Shown one piece after another: positions 24,206 to 31,391 of a stretch of 64,000 nt of DNA. The stretch is from Lysinibacillus mangiferihumi (GTDB lineage Bacteria > Bacillota > Bacilli > Bacillales_A > Planococcaceae), in contig NZ_PYWM01000022.1 of the NCBI RefSeq assembly GCF_003049665.1, forward strand, positions 28,544 through 92,543. Reading direction: 5' to 3'. A program made the position numbers and the translations under genes. Numbering within the stretch: position 1 is the first letter of the stretch; every line of letters starts with the position of its first letter. The notes beneath the pieces were generated by a model, which made no database searches, had not been told where the DNA came from, and saw nothing but the letters and a program-made list of their open reading frames with translations.

Positions 24206-24415
24206 ATGAACGTAGTACGCAAGGAAGTTAAACAACGCAGAGCAAGGTTAGTTAATCAGCAGGACCACATAGCTTTCCTAAAATGCAAAGGGTGTCCGAA
24301 ACGGCTTATGACCCTAGTAAGAAATGCAGAGGATGTAAGGTATATAGAGAACTTAGAAGCATCGGAAAAGAGCTTGAGCAGATTAGTCGTTTGCGTAGGT
24401 GGGCTAGGTAGTTAA
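24206..24415 (+). pseudogene. Zinc-finger phage protein, probably frameshifted
   Basis: The annotated frame gives 69 residues with CKGCPKR near 27 and then an unconvincing tail. In the -1 frame from about 24300, ending at a TAG at 24409-24411, the DNA reads ETAYDPSKKCRGC then VYRELRSIGKELEQI. The second pair CRGC plus that helix completes the zinc-finger pattern of many phage proteins. The upstream part of the -1 frame has stops, so a single-base indel or a slippage near CTAAAAT is needed to join them. Confidence 0.55.
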
Positions 24416-24442
24416 GAAAAATTATGTATAAAAGGGATTGAA

Positions 24443-24510
24443 ATAACTGCTAGGGATCAAAACGGGTTTTCAAAATCGAGTGTACAATTGGAAGTTTCCT
24501 TAGCAGTTAT
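24443..24510 (+). other. Long intergenic stem-loop
   Basis: ATAACTGCTA (24443-24452) and TAGCAGTTAT (24501-24510) are perfect inverted arms, extended inward by GGGA/TTCC-type pairs, with a nested AAAAC/GTTTT. No T-run follows, so this is a candidate structured RNA or DNA cruciform in a 165-bp gap. Confidence 0.5.
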
Positions 24511-24580
24511 ACAACCACTATTTACAAACTGAATTACTTTTATACAAGTATTTGAAAGTGTTTATGTAGGAGGTCAATTT

Positions 24581-24778
24581 ATGTGTGAAAAAGTTTGTTG
24601 GACATGCGGACATTATGCTTTTGGTTGCTTTGTAACAGGTGAATACAACAATACAGTTAAAGTAAATGACACATGTGATAAATGGTGTCCAGAAGGCACA
24701 GAAGGAACTGTAACGGACTATGGTTACGATGATGGGAAAAATGAAGAGTGGTTAAAAGATGATATGTCTAATCTTTAA
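24581..24778 (+). CDS. Cysteine-rich small phage protein
   Basis: A 65-residue acidic protein with six cysteines (CEKVCWTCGHYAFGCF; CDKWC), probably metal-bound. Strong AGGAGG site. Function unknown. Confidence 0.65.
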   Translation: MCEKVCWTCGHYAFGCFVTGEYNNTVKVNDTCDKWCPEGTEGTVTDYGYDDGKNEEWLKDDMSNL

Positions 24779-24813
24779 TAGATAAATATTGTTCAGCAAG
24801 GGAGTTGGTAAAT

Positions 24814-25068
24814 TTGGATTTCAAAATTATAAATGAACGTCAGATCATCTTGCAATTAGCTATGCAAGAGGCGTATAAAAAGCGTGATGAATGTCAACGA
24901 GATTTCGATAATTTAGACAAAAAACTAAGTATTATGACCGCTGATGGTTGTTCATTACCTGATAAAGATAAAGTTGTTGAATCTATGCTTTATTTGAAAG
25001 AGTGTCGAGATGGATGGCAAGAAACAATTGACCATATAAGACAATGGCAAGATGAATTGAAAAGTTAA
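24814..25068 (+). CDS. Hypothetical coiled-coil phage protein
   Basis: An 84-residue helical protein (RQIILQLAMQEAYKKRDECQ). TTG 24805 abuts the GGGAG site, so the second TTG at 24814 (9-nt spacing) is the better start. Function unknown. Confidence 0.6.
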   Translation: MDFKIINERQIILQLAMQEAYKKRDECQRDFDNLDKKLSIMTADGCSLPDKDKVVESMLYLKECRDGWQETIDHIRQWQDELKS

Positions 25069-25111
25069 TCAACATTCTGTCGAAGTTACTTAACAATATG
25101 AGGAAATAAAA

Positions 25112-25143
25112 AAAGTTTGGTAGGAACATACCTGCCAAACTTT
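25112..25143 (-). terminator. Terminator of the leftward small membrane gene
   Basis: AAAGTTTGG and CCAAACTTT pair around a loop with inner AGG/CCT. The U-run lies on the minus strand (seven A's before 25113), so it stops leftward transcripts from 25149-25298. Confidence 0.75.
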
Positions 25144-25148
25144 AAGGA

Positions 25149-25298
25149 TTAGTTTGTTCGAGATTTTCTAAAGTAAAATTTCCCTAGAACAGCTATAACT
25201 ATGACTATCCAAATTGGTTTATATGGCAAAACCATTACATTCCAAAAGATAGAAATGACATTAACCATACTTTCTAACGTAAAGGATAAATCGAACAT
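25149..25298 (-). CDS. Single-helix small membrane protein
   Basis: A 49-residue protein: a short N-terminal stretch, a hydrophobic helix (WIVIVIAVLGKFYF) and a basic C-terminus (RKSRTN). GAAGG lies upstream of the ATG, a minus-strand TATAAT lies at about 25326-25331, and a leftward terminator follows. It is alone on the minus strand inside the rightward early operon, the layout of a gene expressed in the lysogen. Confidence 0.6.
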   Translation of the reverse strand: MFDLSFTLESMVNVISIFWNVMVLPYKPIWIVIVIAVLGKFYFRKSRTN

Positions 25299-25455
25299 AA
25301 TTTACCTTCTTCCTTTTTAACCAAATTATAACATATTGATAGATTTAGAAAAGAAAAAGCCGCAGCGTCGTCACACGCTACAGCTCGAATTGGTTCATGC
25401 CCTTTTAAGACAATCTAGTAAAAGAAGTATATCACAACTTAGGAGGGCAAACCTA

Positions 25456-25893
25456 ATGGGCAAACAAGGGCAAATTAAAGTAACAAAAGAGAATTTACTT
25501 CAGTGGATTGAAAATTATCGATGGATGGTTGAAACGATTGAGGAAGCAAGACAGCCAGTAGCAAAGGTTGATAACAACAGTTACATTGGTGCTAAAACAG
25601 CTATGTATGGTATTGAGGCAACATTACCAAAGGCTAGTGGAGGTACAAGCGATCCAGTATTTACAGAAGTACAACGTCGTGTATATTCGCTAAATTATCG
25701 CATTAAGGAATATGAGCATAAGATTGCGGAAGTGCAGAACCGCATTCCATTTGTAGAAGGGGATAGAGAGGTTGAAGTGCTTCATAGATTACTGGATGGG
25801 GATAGTATGCGTGCTATTGGAAAGCATATGAGATTATCTAGTACGACTATTTTTAGAGTGAGAAATAATATTTTGAGTCAGATGATGAAGTAG
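25456..25893 (+). CDS. ArpU/RinA-type late transcription regulator
   Basis: A 145-residue protein with a sigma region 4-like C-terminal helix-turn-helix (VLHRLLDGDSMRAIGKHMRL then SSTTIFRVRNNIL). The frame extends to 25336, but AGGAGG before ATG 25456 fixes the start. Proteins of this type at the junction of early and late genes switch on packaging and structural operons. Its target promoter is probably in the leader region downstream. Confidence 0.72.
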   Translation: MGKQGQIKVTKENLLQWIENYRWMVETIEEARQPVAKVDNNSYIGAKTAMYGIEATLPKASGGTSDPVFTEVQRRVYSLNYRIKEYEHKIAEVQNRIPFVEGDREVEVLHRLLDGDSMRAIGKHMRLSSTTIFRVRNNILSQMMK

Positions 25894-26003
25894 CCAATGG
25901 GCTACTTCTTTTCGTATGTTCAACAATCAGGTCAGATTGTGGAATAACTACAATTAAAATTTTACACTCAAAAGTAGTAGTTACATATATTGCCACTTTT
26001 TGT

Positions 26004-26032
26004 TTGCTTACAATTGGTAAATAGTGTATTAT
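26004..26032 (+). promoter_or_regulatory. Promoter of the GPP34-like gene
   Basis: TTGCTT (26004-26009), a 17-bp spacer and TATTAT (26027-26032). Heptamer repeats begin at the next base, covering the likely start site. Confidence 0.7.
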
Positions 26033-26057
26033 GTAGTAAGTAGTAAGTAGTAAGTAG
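26033..26057. repeat. Heptamer tandem repeat in a promoter-proximal leader
   Basis: GTAGTAA repeats 3.6 times between the -10 box and the ribosome site of the next gene. Repeat-number change would alter leader length, a possible phase-variation device. Confidence 0.85.
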
Positions 26058-26082
26058 AATTTTTATTTTAGGAGGAACATAA

Positions 26083-26691
26083 ATGCAGGAAAACTTGATT
26101 AGTGATGAATTTATTTTATTGACCAAGGGACGAAAGATGAAATTTTCTTTTATCGGAAGGAGACGTGTGCAGCAAATGTATGCAATAGGTGGATTGTTTA
26201 TGGATCTTCTTATATCAGATTTCATAGGTTTTGATGATAAAGGTAAAATTATCATTAAAAATCGAACAGTAAACATTAAACATGCACCTGCAAAAAGGCT
26301 ATATTCTCTTATTCAGGCTACAAAACCCTTGACGTTTAAAAAGTGGATGAGCAAATTTAATATTCCTTCAAAAGAGAGAAAATACATCTATAATGGGTTT
26401 AATAACACTTTGGGCAATATCCCTGTATTACAACAAAAAACAGTTGAAAAGATACGAGCAGAACTACTTGAAGAAGGTACTGTTAGTGAGGAGACAGTTG
26501 CTTTGACCTTGTTGCTATCAGCTAGTAAAACAATAAAGGATTATTTTTCGAAGTTTGAAATCAATCAGTTAAATAATCGAATTGATGAATTTCAAAAAAT
26601 GTACCCTTCCCGTTGGAAGGACATTCAACGTATTAATAAAGAAATAGAAAACATGGATATAATTATTCTTACTTCAGCAATACTCGTTTAG
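26083..26691 (+). CDS. GPP34-like protein (GOLPH3/Vps74 family)
   Basis: A 202-residue protein with ISDEFILLTKGRKMKFSF at the N-terminus, a helix ending LLISDFIGFDDKGKIIIKNR and PLTFKKWMSKFN near residue 85, a pattern that recalls bacterial GPP34 proteins. Eukaryotic relatives bind phosphoinositides; bacterial roles are unknown. It has its own promoter and AGGAGG site, and is followed by a MerR-like gene. Cargo expressed in the lysogen is likely. Confidence 0.5.
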   Translation: MQENLISDEFILLTKGRKMKFSFIGRRRVQQMYAIGGLFMDLLISDFIGFDDKGKIIIKNRTVNIKHAPAKRLYSLIQATKPLTFKKWMSKFNIPSKERKYIYNGFNNTLGNIPVLQQKTVEKIRAELLEEGTVSEETVALTLLLSASKTIKDYFSKFEINQLNNRIDEFQKMYPSRWKDIQRINKEIENMDIIILTSAILV

Positions 26692-26706
26692 AGAGAGGTT
26701 ATTTAT

Positions 26707-26970
26707 ATGGGACGTAGACGCTCAGACGAAGTAATTTTCAATTCCGATTATGTTAGCATCAGTGAGCTAGTTCGCATTACTGGAATAAGGTACAGCACAA
26801 TCAAATATTATACTGAAGAGGGGATGGTTCCTTTTGAACAAGAGGAATTCAATCTTACACGACGTTATCCTAGGGTTATGGCTGTTGAACGATTAAATGA
26901 AATTTCTACATTAAGAAAAAGAGGTTTTTCGATACCAAAGGTAAAGGAATTACTTTCCATAGATTATTGA
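26707..26970 (+). CDS. MerR-like regulator
   Basis: An 87-residue protein with a MerR winged helix (YVSISELVRITGIRYSTIKY near 18-37, then YYTEEGMVPF) and KRGFSIPKVKELL near the end, but no long dimerisation helix or effector domain. It follows the GPP34-like gene by 15 bp and may control that cassette. Confidence 0.78.
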   Translation: MGRRRSDEVIFNSDYVSISELVRITGIRYSTIKYYTEEGMVPFEQEEFNLTRRYPRVMAVERLNEISTLRKRGFSIPKVKELLSIDY

Positions 26971-27553
26971 TTTCCATGTGGAGAAAGTAGGGGTATAAAA
27001 ATTTAAAATAAAAGGGTATTCCATTAAAGGGCGCAATTGTGGAACAAAAGGAACAAATGAAACAGACGTAACAAAAAGAACAAATGTAAAACATGTACGA
27101 TAGTTTGTGAATAAAAATTTGTATTGTAAACTCGGAGGTAGGTTCGGTGCGGTAAAGGTTTCCTCCCTTGGTATTTATAAAAAACTAAATATTAGGGAAA
27201 GACAGACCGACGACCGACCCGCGCCGAGCAAATTCGTTCGGGGCAAGACATACATGGCCGGCCCATATTTTTTAAGGGATTAGGTATCTTAATTAATATA
27301 AAAGGCTAAAAATCGAAAGAAGGAGTGGTTTTTATGTGAACTTCGTCCACTTTCCATAATTCAGTCAAACTTACTAAACGTGCACGGAAATGCACGAAAA
27401 CAATTCGATTACGATAATAACGTGGTGTAGCTCTACCACGGTTGCTAGAAGTGAGCTAACTCGACATTTTTACCACAATAGAATAATAGACGAATGAAAA
27501 AAGCCTTCATCCAGCGCAGGGATGGGGGCTTTTATTATGAGAGGAGAAAGGTT
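26971..27553. other. Long non-coding leader with several hairpins
   Basis: No credible gene. It holds GGAGG/CCTCC arms (27134-27138, 27162-27166), CCGAGC/GTTCGG (27224-27241) within a GC-rich patch, GGCCGGCC (27256-27263), CGTGCA/TGCACG (27379-27396), CGTGGT/ACCACG (27421-27440), and a well-placed AGGAG followed by ATG-TGA (27321-27339). A terminator ends it. It may be a late leader, antitermination RNA or packaging region. Confidence 0.5.
27498..27536 (+). terminator. Terminator or attenuator before the Acb2-like gene
   Basis: AAAAGCC and CATCC pair with GGATG and GGCTTTT (two interrupted blocks), followed by TATT. It sits only 18 bp upstream of the next start codon and overlaps a false N-terminal extension of that frame. 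Confidence 0.75.
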
Positions 27554-27757
27554 ATGGATCCGAAAATCGAAAACAACTTTATGTACCATGCACCTAAAGA
27601 AGGGCAACCAGAAAAGTATGAAGCTATTCGTGAAAAGGCAAAAGAGCTTGCTTACTTGATTGAGGAAGTGTGTCCAAACAGCCGAGAGAAGTCAGTTGCT
27701 GTGACAAATCTTGAAACTGCTGTTATGTGGGCTAACGCTTCAATTGCACGTAATTAA
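27554..27757 (+). CDS. Acb2/Tad1-hairpin-like protein (candidate anti-CBASS nucleotide sponge)
   Basis: A 67-residue helical protein. Motifs FMYHAPKEGQPEKYE (near 9), IREKAKELAYLIEEVCPNS (near 25) and AVMWANASIARN at the end match my memory of the Acb2 family (T4 Vs.4 type), which sequesters cyclic oligonucleotide signals of CBASS and, in Tad1, Thoeris. ATG 27554 follows AGGAG by 7 nt. The gene lies alone between two terminators. The family call rests on motif recall, without alignment. Confidence 0.7.
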   Translation: MDPKIENNFMYHAPKEGQPEKYEAIREKAKELAYLIEEVCPNSREKSVAVTNLETAVMWANASIARN

Positions 27758-27759
27758 GA

Positions 27760-27783
27760 GCCCTACAAGGGCTTTTTCTTTTA
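27760..27783 (+). terminator. Terminator after the Acb2-like gene
   Basis: AGCCCT-ACA-AGGGCT followed by TTTTCTTTT. Confidence 0.9.
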
Positions 27784-27983
27784 CTTTGAAAACTGTATCA
27801 AACAGCCATACAAATACAAATAACATGGTCAGTCGTGAGTGGACAGTAGGGTGGGGCGTTTTTACGGCAATAAGCGCACTGGCTATATAGGGTAGAGTTT
27901 GGTGTGGTTTTGAGAGTGGAATTTGTAGAAAATTATTCCATTATTAAACCTTTTGAATTATGATTTGTTGAGAGGTGACAGAT

Positions 27984-28634
27984 ATGGAAACAGAAAAACA
28001 AACAGAAAATAAAAAGAAGCGCATGGATGAAAAAGATTGGAAATGGCTTACCGCAATTCTAATCGGGGTTATTATTTTAATTCTGACTTTAAGATTGGGG
28101 GATAACTTAGAAGTAATAAATTTGTTTTCTTTTATTTCAAGCGCAGCATCAATAGTACTAGCATTAGTAGCTATTAATATTTCATTGAAACAAGATAGTG
28201 ACAATAGGGTTGTTAATGAAAATGTTAAATCAATATTACATGGTATTGTTTCTGATGTTGGTATAGTGAAAACTTCAGTTGAAAAAATCACGGGTAATGA
28301 TATTGATACAATAGCTCAGGATACTTTAGAAACAATAACTGCAATGGATGAACAACCTACTTATTCTGCTGAAGAAGCGAAAGAGCTTGTTCAGGAAGCA
28401 ATAAACAATTTTAGTGAAAATGTTAAAACAAAAGTGGAAAAAGTTGGTAATAACAATTCTTTATATAATGGACTAAAAAATTATATAGAGGTCATGAATA
28501 AAATTAACGAAATTTTAAATGAAGAAAATGGTGAATTCAAAAGTACAAAATATATTCAGAGTGAACTTTTAAAAAGACATGGTATTGCGCTTACAACATC
28601 AGAGGTTATGAAAGTTATGAGCAATAGATTTTAA
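27984..28634 (+). CDS. Two-helix membrane protein of unknown function
   Basis: A 216-residue protein. After a charged, Lys-rich start come two membrane helices (WLTAILIGVIILILTLRLG; FISSAASIVLALVAINISL), then a helical cytosolic region and a C-terminal helix-turn-helix-like domain (SELLKRHGIALTTSEVMKVM). GTG 27975 overlaps the ribosome site, so ATG 27984 is used. It is bounded by terminators, so it is a one-gene cassette; a role in exclusion or defence is speculation from layout. Confidence 0.75.
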   Translation: METEKQTENKKKRMDEKDWKWLTAILIGVIILILTLRLGDNLEVINLFSFISSAASIVLALVAINISLKQDSDNRVVNENVKSILHGIVSDVGIVKTSVEKITGNDIDTIAQDTLETITAMDEQPTYSAEEAKELVQEAINNFSENVKTKVEKVGNNNSLYNGLKNYIEVMNKINEILNEENGEFKSTKYIQSELLKRHGIALTTSEVMKVMSNRF

Positions 28635-28648
28635 TATTAGGTTTACTC

Positions 28649-28680
28649 AAAAAAGATGTCATTTAGACGTCTTTTTTTAT
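28649..28680 (+). terminator. Terminator after the two-helix membrane protein gene
   Basis: AAAAAAGATGTC pairs with GACGTCTTTTTT (one mismatch) around ATTTA. Confidence 0.88.
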
Positions 28681-28714
28681 TATACAAAGCAACTAGCATA
28701 ATGGGGTGATGCCA

Positions 28715-29038
28715 TTGGATATCGTAGTTACGATTCCTAAGAGTGAATACAGAAATGATGATAGAGAAACCGTTGTTTATCAACAAGGTGATTACGAACA
28801 GTTTTGGCAACTGACAAGACGACCTAAAAACTTAAACATGGGCGATAGAGTGTATTTTGTGAAACACGGATACATTGAATCATCAATGAAAGTAAAACGA
28901 ATTGAAGTAAAGGCAACTGCTACATGTGAAGTTACTAGTCGCATATGGAATGGTTGTCTTATTTTTATGGACGATTTAAGACATGAACAGTTAGAACAAG
29001 TAAGAGGCTTTCAGGGCTTCAGGTATAGGTGGTGGTGA
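28715..29038 (+). CDS. ASCH/PUA-like phage protein
   Basis: A 107-residue protein with YEQFWQLTRRPKNLNMGDRV and VYFVKHGYIESSMKVKRI, the pattern of an ASCH or PUA-like RNA-binding fold. TTG 28715, 8 nt after GGGGTGAT, is the likely start; GTG and ATG just upstream are too close. It is the first gene of the packaging operon. Confidence 0.55.
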   Translation: MDIVVTIPKSEYRNDDRETVVYQQGDYEQFWQLTRRPKNLNMGDRVYFVKHGYIESSMKVKRIEVKATATCEVTSRIWNGCLIFMDDLRHEQLEQVRGFQGFRYRWW

Positions 29039-29047
29039 TCATGAAAT

Positions 29048-29947
29048 ATGGCTAATTGGGATGAAATTAAACAGGAGTGGGAAACCACAAAGATTACACT
29101 AGCTGATCTTGCTGAAAAGCATGGGATAAAGCTTGGTACATTAAAGAGTCGAAAGAGCCGTGAAAAATGGTCGAGGGATGCAACTGAAAAGGATGCAACC
29201 AAAATGAAGAAGGTTGCAACCGTAAAAGAGGATGCATCTAAAGATGAAATTGTCTATTTTACTGATGAAGACGATAATGGCTTAAATGATAAGCAACAGC
29301 TATTTGTCGCTTATTACGTGAAGTGTTGGAATGCTACTAAGGCATATCAAAAAGTTTATGGGTGTGCTTATACAACTGCAATGGTTGAGGGAAGTAAACA
29401 CCTAAGAAACCCTAAGATTCGGGAAGAAATCATTAAGGTTCGTGATGGATTGACTGAGGATGCATTACTCGACAAACGTACATTAATCCAAAAGTGGATA
29501 GACATCGCCTTTGCTGACATCAAAGACTACATGAAGTTTGGCAGACAGGAAGAAGTAGTGTACAACGAGGATGGTCAACCAGAGCTTGATATGAACGGCA
29601 ATGTTAAAACTTACGCATTCAATTACGTGCATCTGAATGAATCTGCTGAAATAGATGGCTCACTTGTTACAGAGGTTAAGCAAGGAAAGGACGGCATAAC
29701 CGTCAAACTTGCTGACAAAATGAAAGCACTTGAGTTCTTGTCGAAACATATGGACTTACTTAACGAAAATGAGCGTAAGCAACTACAGAATGAACAATTG
29801 AAGTGTTCTAATGAAGCTAAACGCATCGAAATAGAACAATACAAAAAAGACAATGTAGTTGGTTCAGAGGATAATAAATACGCCTATATGACACCAGAAC
29901 AGCGTCGAGAAGCGATAGAGCGATTGAAAGGGATGACGAAACAATGA
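29048..29947 (+). CDS. terS: Terminase small subunit
   Basis: A 299-residue TerS. An N-terminal helix-turn-helix (TLADLAEKHGIKLGTLKSRK near 17) is followed by a Terminase_2 region (LNDKQQLFVAYYVKCWNATK near 79, GSKHLRNPKIREEI). The C-terminal half is a charged coiled coil. It recognises the packaging site on phage DNA. It overlaps the large-subunit gene by 4 bp. Confidence 0.92.
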   Translation: MANWDEIKQEWETTKITLADLAEKHGIKLGTLKSRKSREKWSRDATEKDATKMKKVATVKEDASKDEIVYFTDEDDNGLNDKQQLFVAYYVKCWNATKAYQKVYGCAYTTAMVEGSKHLRNPKIREEIIKVRDGLTEDALLDKRTLIQKWIDIAFADIKDYMKFGRQEEVVYNEDGQPELDMNGNVKTYAFNYVHLNESAEIDGSLVTEVKQGKDGITVKLADKMKALEFLSKHMDLLNENERKQLQNEQLKCSNEAKRIEIEQYKKDNVVGSEDNKYAYMTPEQRREAIERLKGMTKQ

Positions 29948-31377
29948 ATGCTGAACAAGCCGAAATTGAATTACTAGACGCACTCATTGAGGAACGAAAA
30001 TATCTTTCAAGACAATCGTTTTGGGAGTATTGCAAGACTAGGGCACCTGATTTCTACATTGATGGCAGGACGCACCTAGAAAAGATTTGTGAAACGTTAC
30101 AATCGCTTTATGAGGGGCGTTTGCTTAATGAAGATGGTATACCCTACGAAAACATGATTATGAACATACCGCCTCGGCATGGTAAGTCACGAACCCTCAT
30201 TCATTTCTGCGAGTGGGTGCTAGGAGATCGGCAAGAAAACCGTATTATTACTGTGTCCTATAATGAGGATTTAGCTACAGCTTTTAGTCGTTATACTCGT
30301 GATGGTATTAGTGAGGAGAAAGTTTACCCTCATGAAGTTGTTTATAGTGATATATTTCCTGGTGTAAAGATAAAAAAAGGTGATTCATCTTATCGGCAGT
30401 GGGCGCTTGAAGGACAACATTTTAATTACAAGGGCGCTGGGCTTGGAGGTTCTATCACTGGTAAGGGTGGTAACATCCTAATCGTTGATGATCCAATAAA
30501 AAATGCTGCTGAAGCTCAAAACGAAAATGCACTAGATAAACAATGGCAATTCTTCGTTGATACGTTTATCTCACGACAAGAACAAACGGACCAATCAATC
30601 AAAATCGTCAACATGACTAGATGGAGTAAAAAGGACATTTGTGGCCGTATTCTCGAAAGTAAACGAGCTGATGAATGGTATGTTTTGATGATGCCAGCAA
30701 TGGATGAGGAAGGTAATATGCTATGTCCTGAATTACTGAATAGAAAGAACTTCGATGCCTTATCCGACTTTATGGACGAGGCTATTTTAAATGCTAACTA
30801 TTATCAGCGACCATTAGACCTTAAAGGACGACTGTACAAAGCATTCAAAACGTATGACGGTGACTTACCTACGTTTAAATCTATTCAGAACTACACAGAT
30901 ACAGCAGATACAGGAGATGACTACTTATGTAGTATTGTCTACGGCGTTACGTTTGATAACGAAGCCTATGTACTTGATGTTTTATATACGAAAGCACCGA
31001 TGGAAGAAACAGAGCCAGCTACAGCTAAAATGTTATATGAAAATAAAGTTAACCACGCTTACATCGAATCAAACGGTGGCGGGCGTGGTTTTGCACGTTC
31101 TGTAGAGAAAGAATTGATGGAGAAACATAATAGCAATTACACATATATAGAGCCGTTCCATCAATCAAATAACAAAATAGCTCGTATCTTATCAAACTCA
31201 ACATGGGTGATGAATCACATTTACTTCCCGATTAACTGGAAAGATAAATGGTCTGATTACTACAAAGCAATGAACGAGTATCAACGAGAAGGGCAAAACA
31301 AAAACGATGACGCACCGGATGCAACAACTGGTATTGCTGAAAAAATAGGTTTAGGAGATACATTCAGTTTTGACTAG
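29944..31377 (+). CDS. terL: Terminase large subunit
   Basis: A 477-residue packaging motor. The ATPase has Walker A IPPRHGKSRTL near 75 and Walker B NILIVDDPIKNA near 177; the coupling motif region follows. The nuclease domain has DTADTGDDYLCSIVYG near 319 and acidic residues in DDAPDATTG near the end. It translocates DNA into the prohead and cuts it. Normal length. Confidence 0.96.
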   Translation: MNAEQAEIELLDALIEERKYLSRQSFWEYCKTRAPDFYIDGRTHLEKICETLQSLYEGRLLNEDGIPYENMIMNIPPRHGKSRTLIHFCEWVLGDRQENRIITVSYNEDLATAFSRYTRDGISEEKVYPHEVVYSDIFPGVKIKKGDSSYRQWALEGQHFNYKGAGLGGSITGKGGNILIVDDPIKNAAEAQNENALDKQWQFFVDTFISRQEQTDQSIKIVNMTRWSKKDICGRILESKRADEWYVLMMPAMDEEGNMLCPELLNRKNFDALSDFMDEAILNANYYQRPLDLKGRLYKAFKTYDGDLPTFKSIQNYTDTADTGDDYLCSIVYGVTFDNEAYVLDVLYTKAPMEETEPATAKMLYENKVNHAYIESNGGGRGFARSVEKELMEKHNSNYTYIEPFHQSNNKIARILSNSTWVMNHIYFPINWKDKWSDYYKAMNEYQREGQNKNDDAPDATTGIAEKIGLGDTFSFD

Positions 31378-31391
31378 AAAGAGGTGAGAAT

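Noticed and set aside
25112..25143. Terminator of the rightward early operon
   Set aside because: The U-run lies only on the minus strand, so it fits the leftward small gene.
27205..27263. GC-rich patch as a cos site
   Set aside because: The location is plausible upstream of terminase, but nothing in the sequence shows cohesive ends and terS is 1.8 kb away.
27379..27396. Sixth repressor operator (CGTGCA/TGCACG)
   Set aside because: The spacer is 6 bp instead of 5 and the outer bases differ, so it is treated as a hairpin.
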